Origin: Comamonadaceae bacterium G21597-S1
GTDB lineage: Bacteria; Pseudomonadota; Gammaproteobacteria; Burkholderiales; Burkholderiaceae_C
DNA length: 64,000 bases
Assembly: GCA_027214345.1 (NCBI GenBank)
Contig: JAPWHR010000013.1
Span: 117,769 to 181,768, forward strand
Reading direction: 5' to 3'
The position numbers and the translations under genes were made by a program. The notes beneath the pieces were generated by a model. That model made no database searches and was not told where the DNA came from. It was given only the letters and a program-made list of their open reading frames with translations. Positions within the stretch are counted from its first letter, which is position 1. Each line of letters begins with the position of its first letter. Below, in pieces: positions 44,644 through 53,821 of this stretch.

Positions 44644-44930
44644 AAGGACCGTGCCTCGGCCAATATCCGGTCCTTGAGGTCCGGATGAAGGGCTGCTTCG
44701 GTGCAAAGATCGACCTTCACACCAAGAGCGTCTTCGATATCCAGTTGCAAGCCGACGATACGAAGCAGCGATGTTCCGCGCGGAAGGTCCACCAGCAGGT
44801 CCAGGTCGCTGCCTTCGTCATCCAGGCCCTTTGCGACCGAACCGAAGACGCGCACGCCGCGCGCTCCCTGCGCTGCCGCGAGGGCCAGAACGTGGTCGCG
44901 CTTCGACGCGAGTGCCTGTGAGGGACGCAT
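44640..44930 (-). CDS. MntA-like nucleotidyltransferase antitoxin
   Basis: This 96-aa minimal nucleotidyltransferase has the signature GS-x10-DxD in VFGSVAKGLDDEGSDLDLLV, the active site that transfers AMP in MntA antitoxins. The end (ALGVKVDLCTEAAL) is typical. ATG 44930 is chosen by length and homology; the longer frame upstream is read through the flanking gene on the wrong frame. No clear ribosome-binding site is visible. It is co-translated with the HepT-like toxin. Confidence 0.85.
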   Translation of the reverse strand: MRPSQALASKRDHVLALAAAQGARGVRVFGSVAKGLDDEGSDLDLLVDLPRGTSLLRIVGLQLDIEDALGVKVDLCTEAALHPDLKDRILAEARSL

Positions 44931-44988
44931 TGCGCAATTCTGGCAGGTTTTGAAGCATGCGCGGGTACCAGTGGAAAGGCCGCCGTCG

Positions 44989-47553
44989 TCAGGACCTCGG
45001 CTTGACATTCTCCGTGTCATACAACGGCCGATACCCCACCGCCTCCACCCTGACCGGATACACATCCGCAAAATACTGGATCTGCAACTCGCGCCCGACC
45101 TGGCAGTAGTCGTGCGGCAAATACGCCAACGCGATGTTCTTGCCGATGCTCGGCCCGAACGCGATGCTGGTGGTGTACGAGCGCCGGCCCAATGAATCGA
45201 CCAAAGTGGCACCGGTGGCGGGATCCATGACCGGCAGGTTGCCCAGCGGGTAACGTGCCACGCCGGCGCTGTCGATGTTGCGGGTCATGACCAGCGTGCA
45301 CAAGGTTGCCGGCTGGTGTTCGCGCTCGCGGAACTGCATGTGCGCCGCCTTGCCGTGGAAGTCGGCGGCCTTGACCTTGGGCCGCGCCAGGTCGCATTCG
45401 AACAGGTTGTATTCGGTCAGCAGATCGGCGTTCTGCAGGCGCAGGCTTTTTTCCATGCGCCGGCTGTTGGCGTAGGTTTCCACGCCCACCGGGGTTACGC
45501 CCAGGCCATGCAATGCGTCCCACAACGCCAGGCCGTCTTCGTACTTGAAGTGCAGTTCCCAGCCCTGCTCGCCGACGTACGAGATGCGGAAGGCCAGTAC
45601 CGGCACACCCTGTATCGTCAGGTTGCGCAGCGCCGCGAACGGGAAGTTCTCGTTCGTCCAGGCCTCGGGCTCGTCGGCGATCTTCTGGATCGTGGTGCGG
45701 GCATTGGGGCCCCACACACCCAGGCAGCCGTATTGCGTCGTGGTGTCGGTCACCTCGACGTTGGCGCCCCGGTCCTGCGCCATGCGGCGGATCCAGGTCA
45801 GGTCGCGGTGGCCGGCATCGGCACCGTCGACCACGCGGTAGTGGTCCTGCCCCAGGCGCAGCACCGTCAGGTCGGCGCGCACACCACCGGTGGCTTCCAG
45901 GAAATGGGTGTAGATGCCCTTGCCCACCGGCGTGTCGCCGCCCACCTTGGCCACGCAGATGTATTCCAGCAGATCGGCCGCATCTGGGCCGACCACGTCG
46001 ATCTCGGCGAAGTGCGAGACGTTGATCATGCCCACGTCTTCCGACATCTTCAGATGTTCGGCGTTGGACACGCGCCAGAAGTGGCGGTTGTCCCATTCGT
46101 TTTCGCGTACCGGCACCTTGTCGCCATAGACCTCGAGCAGATGCTCGTTACTGGCGTAGCCATGCGCGCGCTCCCAGCCGGAGAGTTCCATGAAGTAGGC
46201 GCCGAGCGCCTTTTCGCGCTCGTGGAACGGGCTCTTGAAGATGCCGCGCCCGGCGCTGTAGGGCTCGCGGTTGTGCACCGGCGGGTTGTAGATCTTGAAC
46301 GCACCTTCATAACAACGGTCGTGGATGTACTGCTCGTCCTGCTGGTACGGATAGATGCGCGCCACGTCGATGCGGGCATGGTCCAGGTGGGTAAATCCAT
46401 CGGTCATCCAGTCGGCGACCAGCTTGCCCACGCCGGGCGCGTCCTTGACCCACACGGCTTCGGCGTACCACAGGCCGCGCACCTTGGACGACTCGCCGAT
46501 CGACGGGTTGCCGTCGGTCGTGACCTGCAATAGGCCGTTGAAGGAATGTTTCTCGTCGTAGCCCAGTTCGGCCAGGATGGGCGTCAGTTCGATGGCCCGC
46601 TCCAGCGGCTCCATGATCTGCTCGAGCTCCAGGTCGCGCTGCGACGGCGACAACCGGGCCTGCTCTTTCTCCAGCAGGTCGCGCGGGTGGCACATGCGCG
46701 GGTTTTTCTCCTCGTAATATCCCCACTCGATCTGTCCGCCCTCGGGTGTCTTCGGGTCGCCGGTGTCGCGCAGATAGGCCGAGTTGCCCTGGTCACGCAG
46801 CAGCGGGTAACCGATGTCCTTGCCGGTGCCCGCGAACTCCAGATACGGTTTGAAGAACGTCAGCGGGTGGTCGACCGGCATGATGGGCAGGTCTTCACCG
46901 GCCATCGCCGCAATCAGCCGACCCCACAGGCCGGCGCACACGACCACGTGGTCGGCGGCAATGTAACCCCGGGTGGTTTCGACGCCCTTGATGCGTCCGT
47001 CCTCGATGCGCAGTCCGGTACACGCCGTGTTGGCGATCGAGCGCAACTTGCCGGTGGCCACGGCGGCGTCGACCAGTTCGCCCGCCACCATCTGCGAACG
47101 CGGCTTGACCAGGCCGGCATCCGGGTCCCACAAGGCGCCCTGGATCATGGATTCTTCCAGCAGCGGGAAGCGCAGCTTGGCCTGCGCCGGCGTGATCAGT
47201 TCCACCCGGTTGCCGAAGGCCTTGCCCGAGGCCACACGGCGCTCGAGCTCGCGCATGCGTTCGTCGTCGCCGACACGCGCCACCTCCAAGCCCCCGATGC
47301 GCTCGTAACGGCCCATCCTGTCGTAGAAGTCGATGCTGTACTTCGTCGTGAAGATCGTCGTCGGGTCGTGCATCGTGTTGAAGCAGAAGTCCGACGCATG
47401 GGCCGTGGAGCCCACATCCGTAGGGATGGCGGACTTGTCGATGCCGACGATGTCGTCCCAGCCGCGTTCGATCAGGTGGTGCGCCACCGAGGCGCCGACG
47501 ATCCCACCCTGGCCGATGATGACAACCCGGGCGCGTGCGGGGAATAAGGCCAT
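44989..47553 (-). CDS. FAD-dependent dimethylglycine/sarcosine dehydrogenase-like protein
   Basis: This 854-aa enzyme pairs an N-terminal FAD-binding DAO domain (VVIIGQGGIVGASVAHHLIE; STAHASDFCFN near the covalent-FAD region) with a GcvT-like folate domain (about 430-854). This is the layout of dimethylglycine and sarcosine dehydrogenases, which remove N-methyl groups and pass the carbon to tetrahydrofolate. ATG 47553 has AGGAG at nine bases upstream; the first in-frame codon at 47559 is TTG. Its 3' end is duplicated at 43596-44200. The sarcosine oxidase, SdaA and GlyA genes 4-15 kb away fit a betaine-to-pyruvate pathway. Confidence 0.87.
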   Translation of the reverse strand: MALFPARARVVIIGQGGIVGASVAHHLIERGWDDIVGIDKSAIPTDVGSTAHASDFCFNTMHDPTTIFTTKYSIDFYDRMGRYERIGGLEVARVGDDERMRELERRVASGKAFGNRVELITPAQAKLRFPLLEESMIQGALWDPDAGLVKPRSQMVAGELVDAAVATGKLRSIANTACTGLRIEDGRIKGVETTRGYIAADHVVVCAGLWGRLIAAMAGEDLPIMPVDHPLTFFKPYLEFAGTGKDIGYPLLRDQGNSAYLRDTGDPKTPEGGQIEWGYYEEKNPRMCHPRDLLEKEQARLSPSQRDLELEQIMEPLERAIELTPILAELGYDEKHSFNGLLQVTTDGNPSIGESSKVRGLWYAEAVWVKDAPGVGKLVADWMTDGFTHLDHARIDVARIYPYQQDEQYIHDRCYEGAFKIYNPPVHNREPYSAGRGIFKSPFHEREKALGAYFMELSGWERAHGYASNEHLLEVYGDKVPVRENEWDNRHFWRVSNAEHLKMSEDVGMINVSHFAEIDVVGPDAADLLEYICVAKVGGDTPVGKGIYTHFLEATGGVRADLTVLRLGQDHYRVVDGADAGHRDLTWIRRMAQDRGANVEVTDTTTQYGCLGVWGPNARTTIQKIADEPEAWTNENFPFAALRNLTIQGVPVLAFRISYVGEQGWELHFKYEDGLALWDALHGLGVTPVGVETYANSRRMEKSLRLQNADLLTEYNLFECDLARPKVKAADFHGKAAHMQFREREHQPATLCTLVMTRNIDSAGVARYPLGNLPVMDPATGATLVDSLGRRSYTTSIAFGPSIGKNIALAYLPHDYCQVGRELQIQYFADVYPVRVEAVGYRPLYDTENVKPRS

Positions 47554-47709
47554 GTGCAATAGCTCCTAAAAATGGGATGACACGGGGGAGCGCACCAGCA
47601 ATACGCGCCCGACCCGATGGATGGTCGACAGCGGGCACAGTGTATTCAGGCCCCGTGTTACCACCGATCCAATTGCGACTGTGGCTGGCGCAGGCGCGCC
47701 ACGTACAAG

Positions 47710-47754
47710 AGCCGCTCCGGCCCGCCGCTGTTGCAGCGGCAGGCCGGAGCGGCT
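47710..47754 (-). terminator. Strong hairpin downstream of the OmpA lipoprotein gene
   Basis: A perfect 13-bp stem (AGCCGCTCCGGCC / GGCCGGAGCGGCT) encloses a second 7-bp stem (GCCGCTG / CAGCGGC), about 40 bp after the OmpA stop at 47795. On the minus strand it is followed only by CTCTTGT, so the T run is weak. It most likely ends the ompA transcript before the dehydrogenase gene. Confidence 0.6.
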
Positions 47755-47794
47755 CGTTCGGTCCGACGGCGTCGCGGCCGTCGATGTCGGCCGG

Positions 47795-48460
47795 TCAGTT
47801 CGACGCCATCGTCGCCCGCTCGGCCAGGAAGATCTCGACCCGCCGGTTCTGCGCGCGTCCTTCCGCGGTCGCGTTGGTCGCGATCGGCTCGCGTTCACCC
47901 CGGCCGTCGATGATCACCCGGCTCGGGCTCACGCCGCGGGCGGCGAGGTAGTCGCGGGTCGCCCGGGCGCGCTGCAGCGACAACGGATCGTTGACCGCAT
48001 CGGAGCCGACGTTGTCGGTATGGCCGATGATGCGGACCTCGGTATTGGGCTGGGCCGACAGGCCGCTGGCGAACTGGTCCAGGATCGGACGCAGATTGGG
48101 CTTGATGTCGGAGCGACCGGTGTCGAACGACACGTCGCTCGGGATCTGCAGCTTGAGCTGGTTGTCCTGGGTCTGGGTCACGGCGACACCCGTGCCCTGG
48201 GTCGCCCGCTCCATGGCGGCCTTCTTGTCCGCCATGTGCTTGGACCACACATAACCACCGGCCGCGCCCAGCGCGCCGCCGATCACGGCACCCTTGGTGT
48301 CGCCGCCGATGACGGCGCCGGCCACCGCCCCCACGCCGGCACCGATGGCCGAGTCCCGTTGCGTCTTGCTCAGGTTCATGTCGGCACAGCCGCCGAGAAG
48401 CAGCGCCGCCGCGCTGGCCGCCGCAACCATGGAACGGGTGGAATTCTGGAATGGGATCAT
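47795..48460 (-). CDS. OmpA family outer-membrane lipoprotein with glycine-zipper domain
   Basis: This 221-aa lipoprotein (lipobox LGGC, Cys25) has a glycine-zipper segment (IGAGVGAVAGAVIGGDTKGA, about 39-70) and a C-terminal OmpA peptidoglycan-binding domain (SDVSFDTGRSDIKPN; IIGHTDNVGSDAVNDPLSLQ; RAQNRRVEIFL). It likely links the outer membrane to the cell wall. The ATG at 48460 has a strong AAGGAGG site. It is divergent from the porin gene. Confidence 0.9.
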   Translation of the reverse strand: MIPFQNSTRSMVAAASAAALLLGGCADMNLSKTQRDSAIGAGVGAVAGAVIGGDTKGAVIGGALGAAGGYVWSKHMADKKAAMERATQGTGVAVTQTQDNQLKLQIPSDVSFDTGRSDIKPNLRPILDQFASGLSAQPNTEVRIIGHTDNVGSDAVNDPLSLQRARATRDYLAARGVSPSRVIIDGRGEREPIATNATAEGRAQNRRVEIFLAERATMASN

Positions 48461-48888
48461 GGGGTCCTCCTTGTATCGATCAACTAAAAACCGTTGCCCC
48501 ATTCTGATCGGACTCGTGCTCGCGGGGCACCGGCACAATCCCCATCAAAATGTAAGAAAACAGGCCGCTTGCGGGCGTGAGCCATGCATGATGCGCTGAC
48601 CGCCACGGGCCGGTATTGACCTGCCGCAGACGCCCCATCCGAAGCGGAATCTGACGCCGCACCAAACCGGCTCGGCCGTCACATCTGCTCACCATTTCCG
48701 TGCGGCCTGCGCCGGCCGCCCATGCCCCGATCGGGTGCGTTGGCCAGCATGGCATCTGCGGGCCATGGCGCTCCGGTGTCAGGGCGACTCGGACCGATGC
48801 CGCCGCGCTCGGGCACGCAAATTGCTGCGCTGCGTCATCCGGGCAGGGGCCCGTTAACACTACATGGCATTTAACCAAGGAAGATGAA
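48461..48888. other. 428-bp divergent intergenic region (OmpA lipoprotein / porin)
   Basis: This region must hold the promoters of the minus-strand OmpA lipoprotein and the plus-strand porin. Ribosome-binding sites lie at both ends (AAGGAGG for ompA; AAGGA for the porin). I could not pick a convincing -35/-10 pair for either gene. No gene or RNA was recognised. Confidence 0.5.
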
Positions 48889-49857
48889 ATGAAAAAGTCG
48901 CTGATGGCATTGGCGGTTCTGGGAGTGATGATGGGCGCCGCACAGGCGCAGTCGTCGGTCACGATTTATGGCCGGATCGATGCATCGCTGATGCACAACG
49001 ACCCCTTCGGCGGCGTCAGCCAATGGACGGTGGACTCCGGCACGGTCTCCGGCAGCCGCTGGGGCCTGATGGGATCCGAAGAGCTCGGTGGCGGCCTGAA
49101 GCTCAACTTCAACGTCGAACAGGGTTTCGCCATCGACGACGGCACACCGGCGGTGGCGGGCCAGCAATTCAGCCGCCAGGCCTGGATCGGCATGTCCGGC
49201 GGTTTCGGCGAGTTCCGGGTCGGCAAGCCGTGGACGGCCTACGACGACGTGAGCGGCGCCATCAACGCGATGTTCGACTCCGGCTTCTCGGTCGAGAACA
49301 ACTTCTTTGCCAGCACCGGCTACAACGCCAACCCGGCCAACACGATCCGTTATTCGACGCCCACGTTCGGCGGGTTCGCCGCCGCGATCAGCTATTCGCT
49401 CGATGAAGTGCGCAACACCGACCTCAGCGTGACCTCGATCAGCGCCAGCTATTCCGGTGGGCCGCTGACGGTCGGCGCCGGCTACCAGGTCGAGGAACTC
49501 GGCGGCACGAACAACAAGTTCACCCGCCTGAGCGCCTCCTACGACTTCGGTCCCGCAGTCGCCAAGATCCTGTACGGCAACGTCAAGTTCCCCGCCGCGG
49601 CCAAGACGAACGAATACTCGATCGGCGTCGATATCCCGGTGAGCGGCGCGCTGACCGTGTCGGCCGGCTACGGCTACTCCAAGGACAACGCGGCGCGCGG
49701 CAGCGAGAAACGCACCGGCTTCACGCTGGGCGCGATGGTTGCCTTGTCCAAGCGCACCGACGCCTACGTCGGCGTGACCGACTGGGACGGCAAGACCGGC
49801 GGCGTCAAGACCAGCGGCAACACGAAATACGGCATCGGCATGCGCCACTCGTTCTGA
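48889..49857 (+). CDS. Gram-negative general porin (Burkholderiales type)
   Basis: This 322-aa outer-membrane porin has a signal peptide MKKSLMALAVLGVMMGAAQA followed by the porin start SSVTIYGRIDASL. Alternating beta-strand pattern, LMGSEELGGGLKLNFNVEQG and the terminal Phe (GIGMRHSF) needed for Bam-dependent assembly are all present. It would form a trimeric diffusion channel. ATG 48889 has AAGGA eleven bases upstream. A clear terminator follows at 49903. At 322 residues it is slightly shorter than many family members. Confidence 0.92.
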   Translation: MKKSLMALAVLGVMMGAAQAQSSVTIYGRIDASLMHNDPFGGVSQWTVDSGTVSGSRWGLMGSEELGGGLKLNFNVEQGFAIDDGTPAVAGQQFSRQAWIGMSGGFGEFRVGKPWTAYDDVSGAINAMFDSGFSVENNFFASTGYNANPANTIRYSTPTFGGFAAAISYSLDEVRNTDLSVTSISASYSGGPLTVGAGYQVEELGGTNNKFTRLSASYDFGPAVAKILYGNVKFPAAAKTNEYSIGVDIPVSGALTVSAGYGYSKDNAARGSEKRTGFTLGAMVALSKRTDAYVGVTDWDGKTGGVKTSGNTKYGIGMRHSF

Positions 49858-49902
49858 TGCACCGCGGCGCGAGCGCGCTGCTGCCATCCGCGACACACCA
49901 TG

Positions 49903-49935
49903 AAGCCCGTCCGGCCTGTCCGGGCGGGCTTTTTC
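49903..49935 (+). terminator. Rho-independent terminator after the porin gene
   Basis: The sequence AAGCCCGTCCGG - CCTGT - CCGGGCGGGCTT forms a stable GC-rich stem-loop followed by TTTTT, 45 bp after the porin stop codon. This is the classic form of an intrinsic terminator. Confidence 0.85.
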
Positions 49936-50052
49936 CGTGTGGGGCGGCCGGCATCGACCACAATACGCGCAGCACAGCGAGCGGCGCAGCGACCCGGAAC
50001 ACCGTGGCCTGCCGGACCCGGCACGGCACCGCCCGGCCGCCGCGCCGCAATC

Positions 50053-51003
50053 ATGAACACCACCGCCTTCATTCAAAATCCGCCGCTGGGCGCCGCGCTG
50101 GCCGCTGACGCGATGTTGTTGTTTGCGGCCTGCTCGATCACCACCGCCAGCGTGATGCGCCGGCTCGACACCGACGCGGGCGCGCTGATCGCCGCACTGG
50201 TGAACGTGCCCCTGGGCATCATGATGGTGCTGGGCCAGCTGGCCTTCCTTGGTGCATTGCAGCCGCCCAGCGTGCCCGGCGTGCTGGGGTTCCTGCTGGC
50301 GGGCGTGTTCTCCACCTATCTCGGCCGCTGGTTGTTCTTCAAGTCGATCGAATCCGCCGGCCCGACCCGCGCAACGAGTTTCCAGACCAGCAGCCCTTTG
50401 ATCACGGCCTTGCTGGGCTGGATCTTTCTCGGCCAGGTGCTCAGTCCGCTGGCCTTGACCGGCATCGCACTCGGCGTGCTCGGGCTGGCCACGACGGTGC
50501 TGGGGTCACGGCGCGCAAACCCATCAGCCACGCAGCAACACCTGCGGCAGCAACAGGCTGACTTGCGCAGCTTCGTGCTGATCGGCCTGGGCAGTTCGAC
50601 CGCATATGCGATCAGCCATGTGCTGCGCGCGGGCGCCATCGGGTCGTGGAACGAACCCGTGGCCGGCGTGGCCCTGGGCGCGTGCACCGGCACCCTGGCC
50701 CTGGTGCTGGTCCACCGCCGCCAGCTGGCCCCGCTGCGCCAGCGCATCGCGGCACAACCGCGTGCGGCGTTCGCCTACGCGGGCGTCGGCTGCATGCAGA
50801 TCCTGGCCCAGGTGTGCATGGTCGCCGCGCTGGCGCATATTCCCGCATCCATCGCCGCGCTGATCGCCTTGTGTTCCCCGCTGGTCGTGATGCCGGCCAG
50901 CTTGCTGCTGTTCCGCAACCGCGAAGGCATCGGCCTGTTCGTCGTGCTCGGCATGCTGATCACCATGGGAGGTGTCGCGTTGACCCTGGTGCGGGTCGGT
51001 TGA
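50053..51003 (+). CDS. EamA/DMT superfamily transporter
   Basis: This 316-aa inner-membrane protein has about 10 hydrophobic helices in two EamA-like halves (about 20-150 and 170-312). The conserved helix ends are FSTYLGRWLFFKSIESAGPT and IPASIAALIALCSPLVVMPA. The family exports small metabolites such as amino acids. ATG 50053 has no strong ribosome-binding site. It ends 12 bp from the convergent 4Fe-4S gene. Confidence 0.82.
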   Translation: MNTTAFIQNPPLGAALAADAMLLFAACSITTASVMRRLDTDAGALIAALVNVPLGIMMVLGQLAFLGALQPPSVPGVLGFLLAGVFSTYLGRWLFFKSIESAGPTRATSFQTSSPLITALLGWIFLGQVLSPLALTGIALGVLGLATTVLGSRRANPSATQQHLRQQQADLRSFVLIGLGSSTAYAISHVLRAGAIGSWNEPVAGVALGACTGTLALVLVHRRQLAPLRQRIAAQPRAAFAYAGVGCMQILAQVCMVAALAHIPASIAALIALCSPLVVMPASLLLFRNREGIGLFVVLGMLITMGGVALTLVRVG

Positions 51004-51015
51004 CGCGGCACAGGC

Positions 51016-51735
51016 TCAGTGCCGGCTGGAGACGAAGGCCCTCATGTGGAACGCCGCGTGTGGCGGCACGTATTGCAACTCCGTCGCCACCGGGCAGACG
51101 CGCCGCGCCAGGCAGCCTTGATCCACGCAGTCGCGCCCCTCGGGCCGGTGCAGATGGCCGGCGCAGGCGTCGGTATCGTAGCCACGGGCACTGAAGGCCT
51201 CGACCGGACAGCGTTGCAGGCAGGGTTGTCCGTCGCAGCGCAGGCAGATGTCGGTCGCGGCGACGGCTGGCACACCGGACGCCAGCGCCGGGGCATCCGC
51301 CGCGGCCAGAGCGGGCAATACCAGCGCAAACCGGTACGCATGCCACAGGCCCCACCGGGGATGGATCTGCAGCATCAGCGGGCTGGCCTGCAACTGCGGC
51401 TCGGCGCGCCGCGCCCATTGCTGGAACGGCGCATACGGCGGACCGTCCGACGGATACACCGCCACGCCGCCATGCGCCTGGGCCAGCGCATCGCCGATGG
51501 ACTTGCTCCAGCGGTCCATCGGGTCGGGCTTTCCGTCGGAATAGAACCGGGAGCCGGAGAACGCTGCCCAGCACGCGGAGCCGACCTGACCCACCATCCA
51601 GACCACGGCTGCGGCGGCCCCGTGCGGCAAGGCTGGCAACAGGTCCTGCGGCGTCGGGATCCAGCCGCCGCGCAGGCGCAGGCCCTGCCGCTCCAGCGCG
51701 CGCTCAAGCACCTTGCGTGATGCCGCTGTTGTCAT
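51016..51735 (-). CDS. 4Fe-4S ferredoxin-type domain protein
   Basis: This 239-aa protein has a C-terminal iron-sulfur site: C-x2-C-x4-C-x3-CP in CLRCDGQPCLQRCPVEAF, followed by further Cys (YDTDACAGHL; CVDQGCLARRVCPVATE). The N-terminal 150 residues (PTPQDLLPALPHGAAAAVVW; GSRFYSDGKPDPMDRWSKSI) match no domain that I can name. ATG 51735 (MTTAASRKV) lies inside the end of the upstream hydantoinase-like gene (32-bp overlap), so it is co-transcribed with the sarcosine oxidase operon. An electron-transfer role is likely but unproven. Confidence 0.75.
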   Translation of the reverse strand: MTTAASRKVLERALERQGLRLRGGWIPTPQDLLPALPHGAAAAVVWMVGQVGSACWAAFSGSRFYSDGKPDPMDRWSKSIGDALAQAHGGVAVYPSDGPPYAPFQQWARRAEPQLQASPLMLQIHPRWGLWHAYRFALVLPALAAADAPALASGVPAVAATDICLRCDGQPCLQRCPVEAFSARGYDTDACAGHLHRPEGRDCVDQGCLARRVCPVATELQYVPPHAAFHMRAFVSSRH

Positions 51736-53791
51736 GATGGTGCTGCACCTGCCGCCGCGCCAGCAGCGCGACACGGCCCAGTGGCGGCCCCGACGCGGTG
51801 GCGCTGACGCGGGCCTCGAAGAACATGTTGCCGTCGATGTCATTGACGACCTGGTTGTCGTGCTGGCTGAGCACCACTTCGGCATGGGCTGCGCCGGCGT
51901 CCAGTGCCTGCGCCAGCGCCGCGGCACCGGCCAGTTGCTGCGCCAGCGCAATGGCCGGCGACAGCGACTCGAAGTCACGCGGGCCGTCGGGCGTGAACAC
52001 GCGGAACACGCCGCGCACCGGCTGCGTGACCGTGAGGTGCACCCGCTGCGATACGCGCCCCAGCACGGCGCCCACCGCATTGGCCACCTCGGCGAACGGC
52101 GGCAACTCCAGCGCCATGCCCAGGCCACGCGCGACCGCGGGGTAATAGATGGACGCCGGAGCACCGACCGCCACCAGCGGCATCTGCGGCGCGAAGCGCA
52201 GGCTGAACACCGATGCCGCACCGGAACCAGCCGCGTCGGCTGCGGCGCCTTGCATCGTCATGGCCGCCAGCAAACTGGCGACCTTGCCGGCATTGGCCTC
52301 GTTCATCTGGCCCGCGTCGTTCAGGCCGGCCTCGATGAGCTTCTGGTGGATGGTGGCAATCACCTTGTCGATCACCTGGCGCGATGGCGCGACGGCATCG
52401 CCCTGCAGCCAGGTGCCCAGGCCATACAGGTGGCGCATCTGGCGCGCCCAGATACGCGCACCGAGCACAGCTGCTTCGGTACTCCAGTGGTCGGACAAAC
52501 CCAGCACATGGGCGGCGTCGCTGGGCGTGAAGCCGCTGTAGATGGCAAGCCCCTTGCGCTCCAGACGGGCAATGGCCTTGGCAAGCGTGCGGTCTTCCAT
52601 ATTGCAGCGCTCCAGGTCCACCGGACCATCGGCCAGGCGTTTCCAGGCCATGGCCTCGTCCGGCAACAGGCGCGCCAGCATGGCCGCGTCGCCCTGCAGT
52701 CGCTGGGCGAACCGGATCTGGCTGGCATGGGGTGCCTCGTTTTGCTGGCGTTCCAGCACCGGCACGACCCACGCATGTTCGTGCGCCAGCAGGCTCAGCG
52801 GCAACACCCGGCGCGGCCCGATCACCAGGCCTTCGCCGCCACCGAACCGCACCTCGCTGTCGCCGCCGAGCCCGATCGCATAGACCTTGACGGCCTCGAC
52901 CATCGGCCGCCACTGACCGACCATCGCGCCGTCGAAACTCAGTTCGGGTTCGCCAGCCCGCACGACCGCGATATCGGTCGTGGTACCCCCCATGTCGGCG
53001 ACGATCGCGTCGGCGCGGCCGCTCAGGGCGCAGGCGCCCAGCACACTGGCCGCCGGGCCGGACAACACGGTGCCGACCGGCCGCTTGAGCGCCCGTGCGA
53101 CGTTGACCAGCGTGCCGTCGCCCTGCACCATCATCAGCGGCGCATCGACCCGGTGGCGCACCAGCGTGCGGCGTACCGCGTCGATCAGCGCCTTCACGTG
53201 CGAGACCATGCGCGCGTTGAGCGCCGCCGTCAGCGCGCGGCGCGGCGCGCCCAGGCTGGAGGCGAGTTCATGACCGCAGGTCACCGGCTTGTCGCACAGT
53301 TGCTCGACCAGCGCACGCAGCTGCAACTCGTGCTCCGGGTTGCGCACGCCGAAGCTGGCCGAGATCGCGAATGCGGAAACCCGGGGCGCCTGGCGTTCGA
53401 TCGCCTCGCGGGCCGCCGCCGCGTCGACCGGCACCAGCGCAAAACCGCCAGCATCGTGGCCGCCGGCCAGCGACACGATGGCGTCCGCTCCCAGCAGCTC
53501 GAGCAGGCCGCTGGACTTGATCTGCGCGGCGTCGTAACCGGCCAGCAACACGCACACCGGCGCACCCTTGCCCTCGACCACCGAATTGGTCGTCAGCGTC
53601 GTGGACAGCGACACCAGGTCCACCTGCGCCAGCAGTTCCGGCGGCAACGGGTCGAGCGCGCCGCCGATGCCGATGGACAGATCGAACGGCGTGGTCAGGC
53701 TCTTGGCCGATGCCAGCACCTGGCGATCGGCGCCCAGCAACACCGCGTCGGTGAAGGTGCCGCCGGTGTCGATGCCCAGGCTGATCGTCAT
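51704..53791 (-). CDS. Hydantoinase/oxoprolinase family protein (HyuA-like)
   Basis: This 695-aa protein belongs to the ATP-dependent hydantoinase/5-oxoprolinase A family: N-terminal LGIDTGGTFTDAVL, TTLTTNSVVEGKG, the second actin-like ATP motif VADMGGTTTDIAVV, and GLGGDSEVRFGGGEG. Family enzymes hydrolyse cyclic amides such as N-methylhydantoin or oxoproline, usually with a HyuB partner. No HyuB is present here. ATG 53791 lies 30 bp after soxG. Because N-methylhydantoin from creatinine is split towards sarcosine in some bacteria, a link to the sox genes is plausible but not shown. Confidence 0.8.
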   Translation of the reverse strand: MTISLGIDTGGTFTDAVLLGADRQVLASAKSLTTPFDLSIGIGGALDPLPPELLAQVDLVSLSTTLTTNSVVEGKGAPVCVLLAGYDAAQIKSSGLLELLGADAIVSLAGGHDAGGFALVPVDAAAAREAIERQAPRVSAFAISASFGVRNPEHELQLRALVEQLCDKPVTCGHELASSLGAPRRALTAALNARMVSHVKALIDAVRRTLVRHRVDAPLMMVQGDGTLVNVARALKRPVGTVLSGPAASVLGACALSGRADAIVADMGGTTTDIAVVRAGEPELSFDGAMVGQWRPMVEAVKVYAIGLGGDSEVRFGGGEGLVIGPRRVLPLSLLAHEHAWVVPVLERQQNEAPHASQIRFAQRLQGDAAMLARLLPDEAMAWKRLADGPVDLERCNMEDRTLAKAIARLERKGLAIYSGFTPSDAAHVLGLSDHWSTEAAVLGARIWARQMRHLYGLGTWLQGDAVAPSRQVIDKVIATIHQKLIEAGLNDAGQMNEANAGKVASLLAAMTMQGAAADAAGSGAASVFSLRFAPQMPLVAVGAPASIYYPAVARGLGMALELPPFAEVANAVGAVLGRVSQRVHLTVTQPVRGVFRVFTPDGPRDFESLSPAIALAQQLAGAAALAQALDAGAAHAEVVLSQHDNQVVNDIDGNMFFEARVSATASGPPLGRVALLARRQVQHHHDNSGITQGA

Positions 53792-53821
53792 GCCGGGACG
53801 GTCCCGCAAGACCGCGCGCCC

